In this document: one piece after another, positions 63,458 through 64,000 of the stretch
How the letters are laid out: each line of letters starts with the position of its first letter
Numbering within the stretch: the first letter of the stretch is position 1
DNA from: Prolixibacter sp. SD074
GTDB taxonomy: Bacteria > Bacteroidota > Bacteroidia > Bacteroidales > Prolixibacteraceae
Direction: 5' to 3'
Assembly: GCF_009617895.1 (NCBI RefSeq)
Contig: NZ_BLAW01000001.1
Span: forward strand, 2,409,001 to 2,473,000
DNA: 64,000 nucleotides
Translations under genes and position numbers: made by a program
The notes under the pieces: model-generated
The model's input: the letters and a program-made list of their open reading frames with translations, nothing else
The model's database searches: none
What the model was told of the DNA's origin: nothing

Positions 63458-64000
63458 ATGAAAAAAGTTAAAATATCAGCCGTTTCCTACCTAAATACTA
63501 AACCATTTATTTACGGACTTGAACACTCGGGATTTGTCAATGAAATTGAGCTCTCGCTGGACATGCCTTCGCTTTGTGCGGCCAAGCTCATCGAGGATGA
63601 AGTGGATGTAGGGCTGGTCCCGGTTGCCGTTATTCCTCAAATTCCCGGAGCTGAAATTATTTCCAACTATTGTATCGGAGCGTGTGGACCGGTCCGGACG
63701 GTTGTCCTGGTAAGCGAAGTTCCGCTGGAACAGGTTGACACCATTATTCTCGATTACCAATCGAGAACCTCGGTCATGCTGGCACGTGTACTGGCCCGGT
63801 TCTTCTGGAAAAAAGAGGTGAAATGGTTGAAAAGTGAACCGGGATATCACATCCGCGATATCAGAGGAAAAACAGCCGGCGTGGTCATTGGCGATCGGGT
63901 TTTTGAAATTGACGGGCACTATCCGCATGTTTACGATTTAAGCCAGGAATGGGCCAACTACACCGGATTGGATTTTGTTTTCGCCTGCTGGACAGCCAAT
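63458..64000 (+). CDS. mqnA: Chorismate dehydratase MqnA, futalosine pathway (runs past the window end)
   Basis: The first 181 codons are present and the frame is open at the window edge; the family is about 250-280 residues. The start KKVKISAVSYLNTKPFIYGL is the conserved MqnA N-terminus; DVGLVPVAVIP, GPVRTVVLVS, DYQSRTSVMLARVL and VFACWTAN follow. It removes water from chorismate to make 3-enolpyruvylbenzoate, the first step of the futalosine route to menaquinone. ATG at 63458. Confidence 0.93.
   Translation, partial: MKKVKISAVSYLNTKPFIYGLEHSGFVNEIELSLDMPSLCAAKLIEDEVDVGLVPVAVIPQIPGAEIISNYCIGACGPVRTVVLVSEVPLEQVDTIILDYQSRTSVMLARVLARFFWKKEVKWLKSEPGYHIRDIRGKTAGVVIGDRVFEIDGHYPHVYDLSQEWANYTGLDFVFACWTAN

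Noticed and set aside
1-64000. CRISPR arrays, insertion sequences, prophage or defence systems
   Set aside because: No regularly spaced repeats, transposase, cas or phage structural motifs were seen in any frame.

Overview
The window looks like chromosomal DNA of a polysaccharide-degrading member of the Bacteroidota. The evidence is three SusC/SusD pairs, a type IX secretion sorting domain, an ECF sigma/FecR pair, lipoprotein-rich glycoside hydrolases, -7 boxes of the TAnnTTTG type and a futalosine-pathway menaquinone gene (mqnA). A Marinilabiliales/Prolixibacteraceae-like host is my inference from gene content, not something I could test.

Layout. 1-6.1 kb: the tail of a TlpA-like thioredoxin, a GH2 enzyme, a DUF819 membrane protein, PPK2, two tandem paralogous small-RNA-like units (about 4793-5075) and a creatininase-family protein. 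6.1-19.4 kb: PUL 1, read right to left on the minus strand: membrane-tethered propeller/HTH regulator, SusC, SusD, PKD surface lipoprotein, a gutted GH3 pseudogene, a lipoprotein GH16 and a T9SS-exported GH16. This fits beta-1,3 or mixed-linkage glucan. 19.4-20.7 kb: GroES-like protein, tRNA-Ser(CGA) and a relic of an L-serine ammonia-lyase gene. 20.7-34.0 kb: PUL 2: ECF sigma, FecR, STN-type SusC, SusD-like_2, GH16, a broken EEP-family gene, GH2 with malectin-like domain, esterase and an intact EEP-family protein. 34.2-36.2 kb: an M13 peptidase gene with a one-base frameshift. 36.5-52.0 kb: PUL 3: propeller/HTH regulator, SusC, SusD, two GH144-type enzymes and two GH3 enzymes, best read as a beta-1,2-glucan (sophoran) system. 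52.1-64 kb: housekeeping genes: htpG, a LutA-like CCG protein, tRNA-Trp, tRNA-Ser(TGA), HU, a TrmH-like methyltransferase, a LytTR response regulator, an M49 peptidase, an MsbA-like ABC transporter, purB and partial mqnA.

How it works together. Each PUL would bind glucan at the surface (SusD, SGBP), cut it with endo-enzymes (GH16 or GH144), import oligosaccharides through SusC and finish them with exo-enzymes (GH3, GH2). PUL 1 has lost its own GH3, so the intact GH3 pair of PUL 3 may cover for it. In all three PULs a strong hairpin lies 22-31 nt after the SusD/SGBP stop codon, between the transport core and the enzyme genes, which suggests partial termination.

Least expected: the tandem sRNA-like pair; a possible antisense RNA made of three hairpins in the FecR-susC gap of PUL 2; and four damaged genes in 64 kb, at least two of which carry deletions that look like events between short direct repeats.
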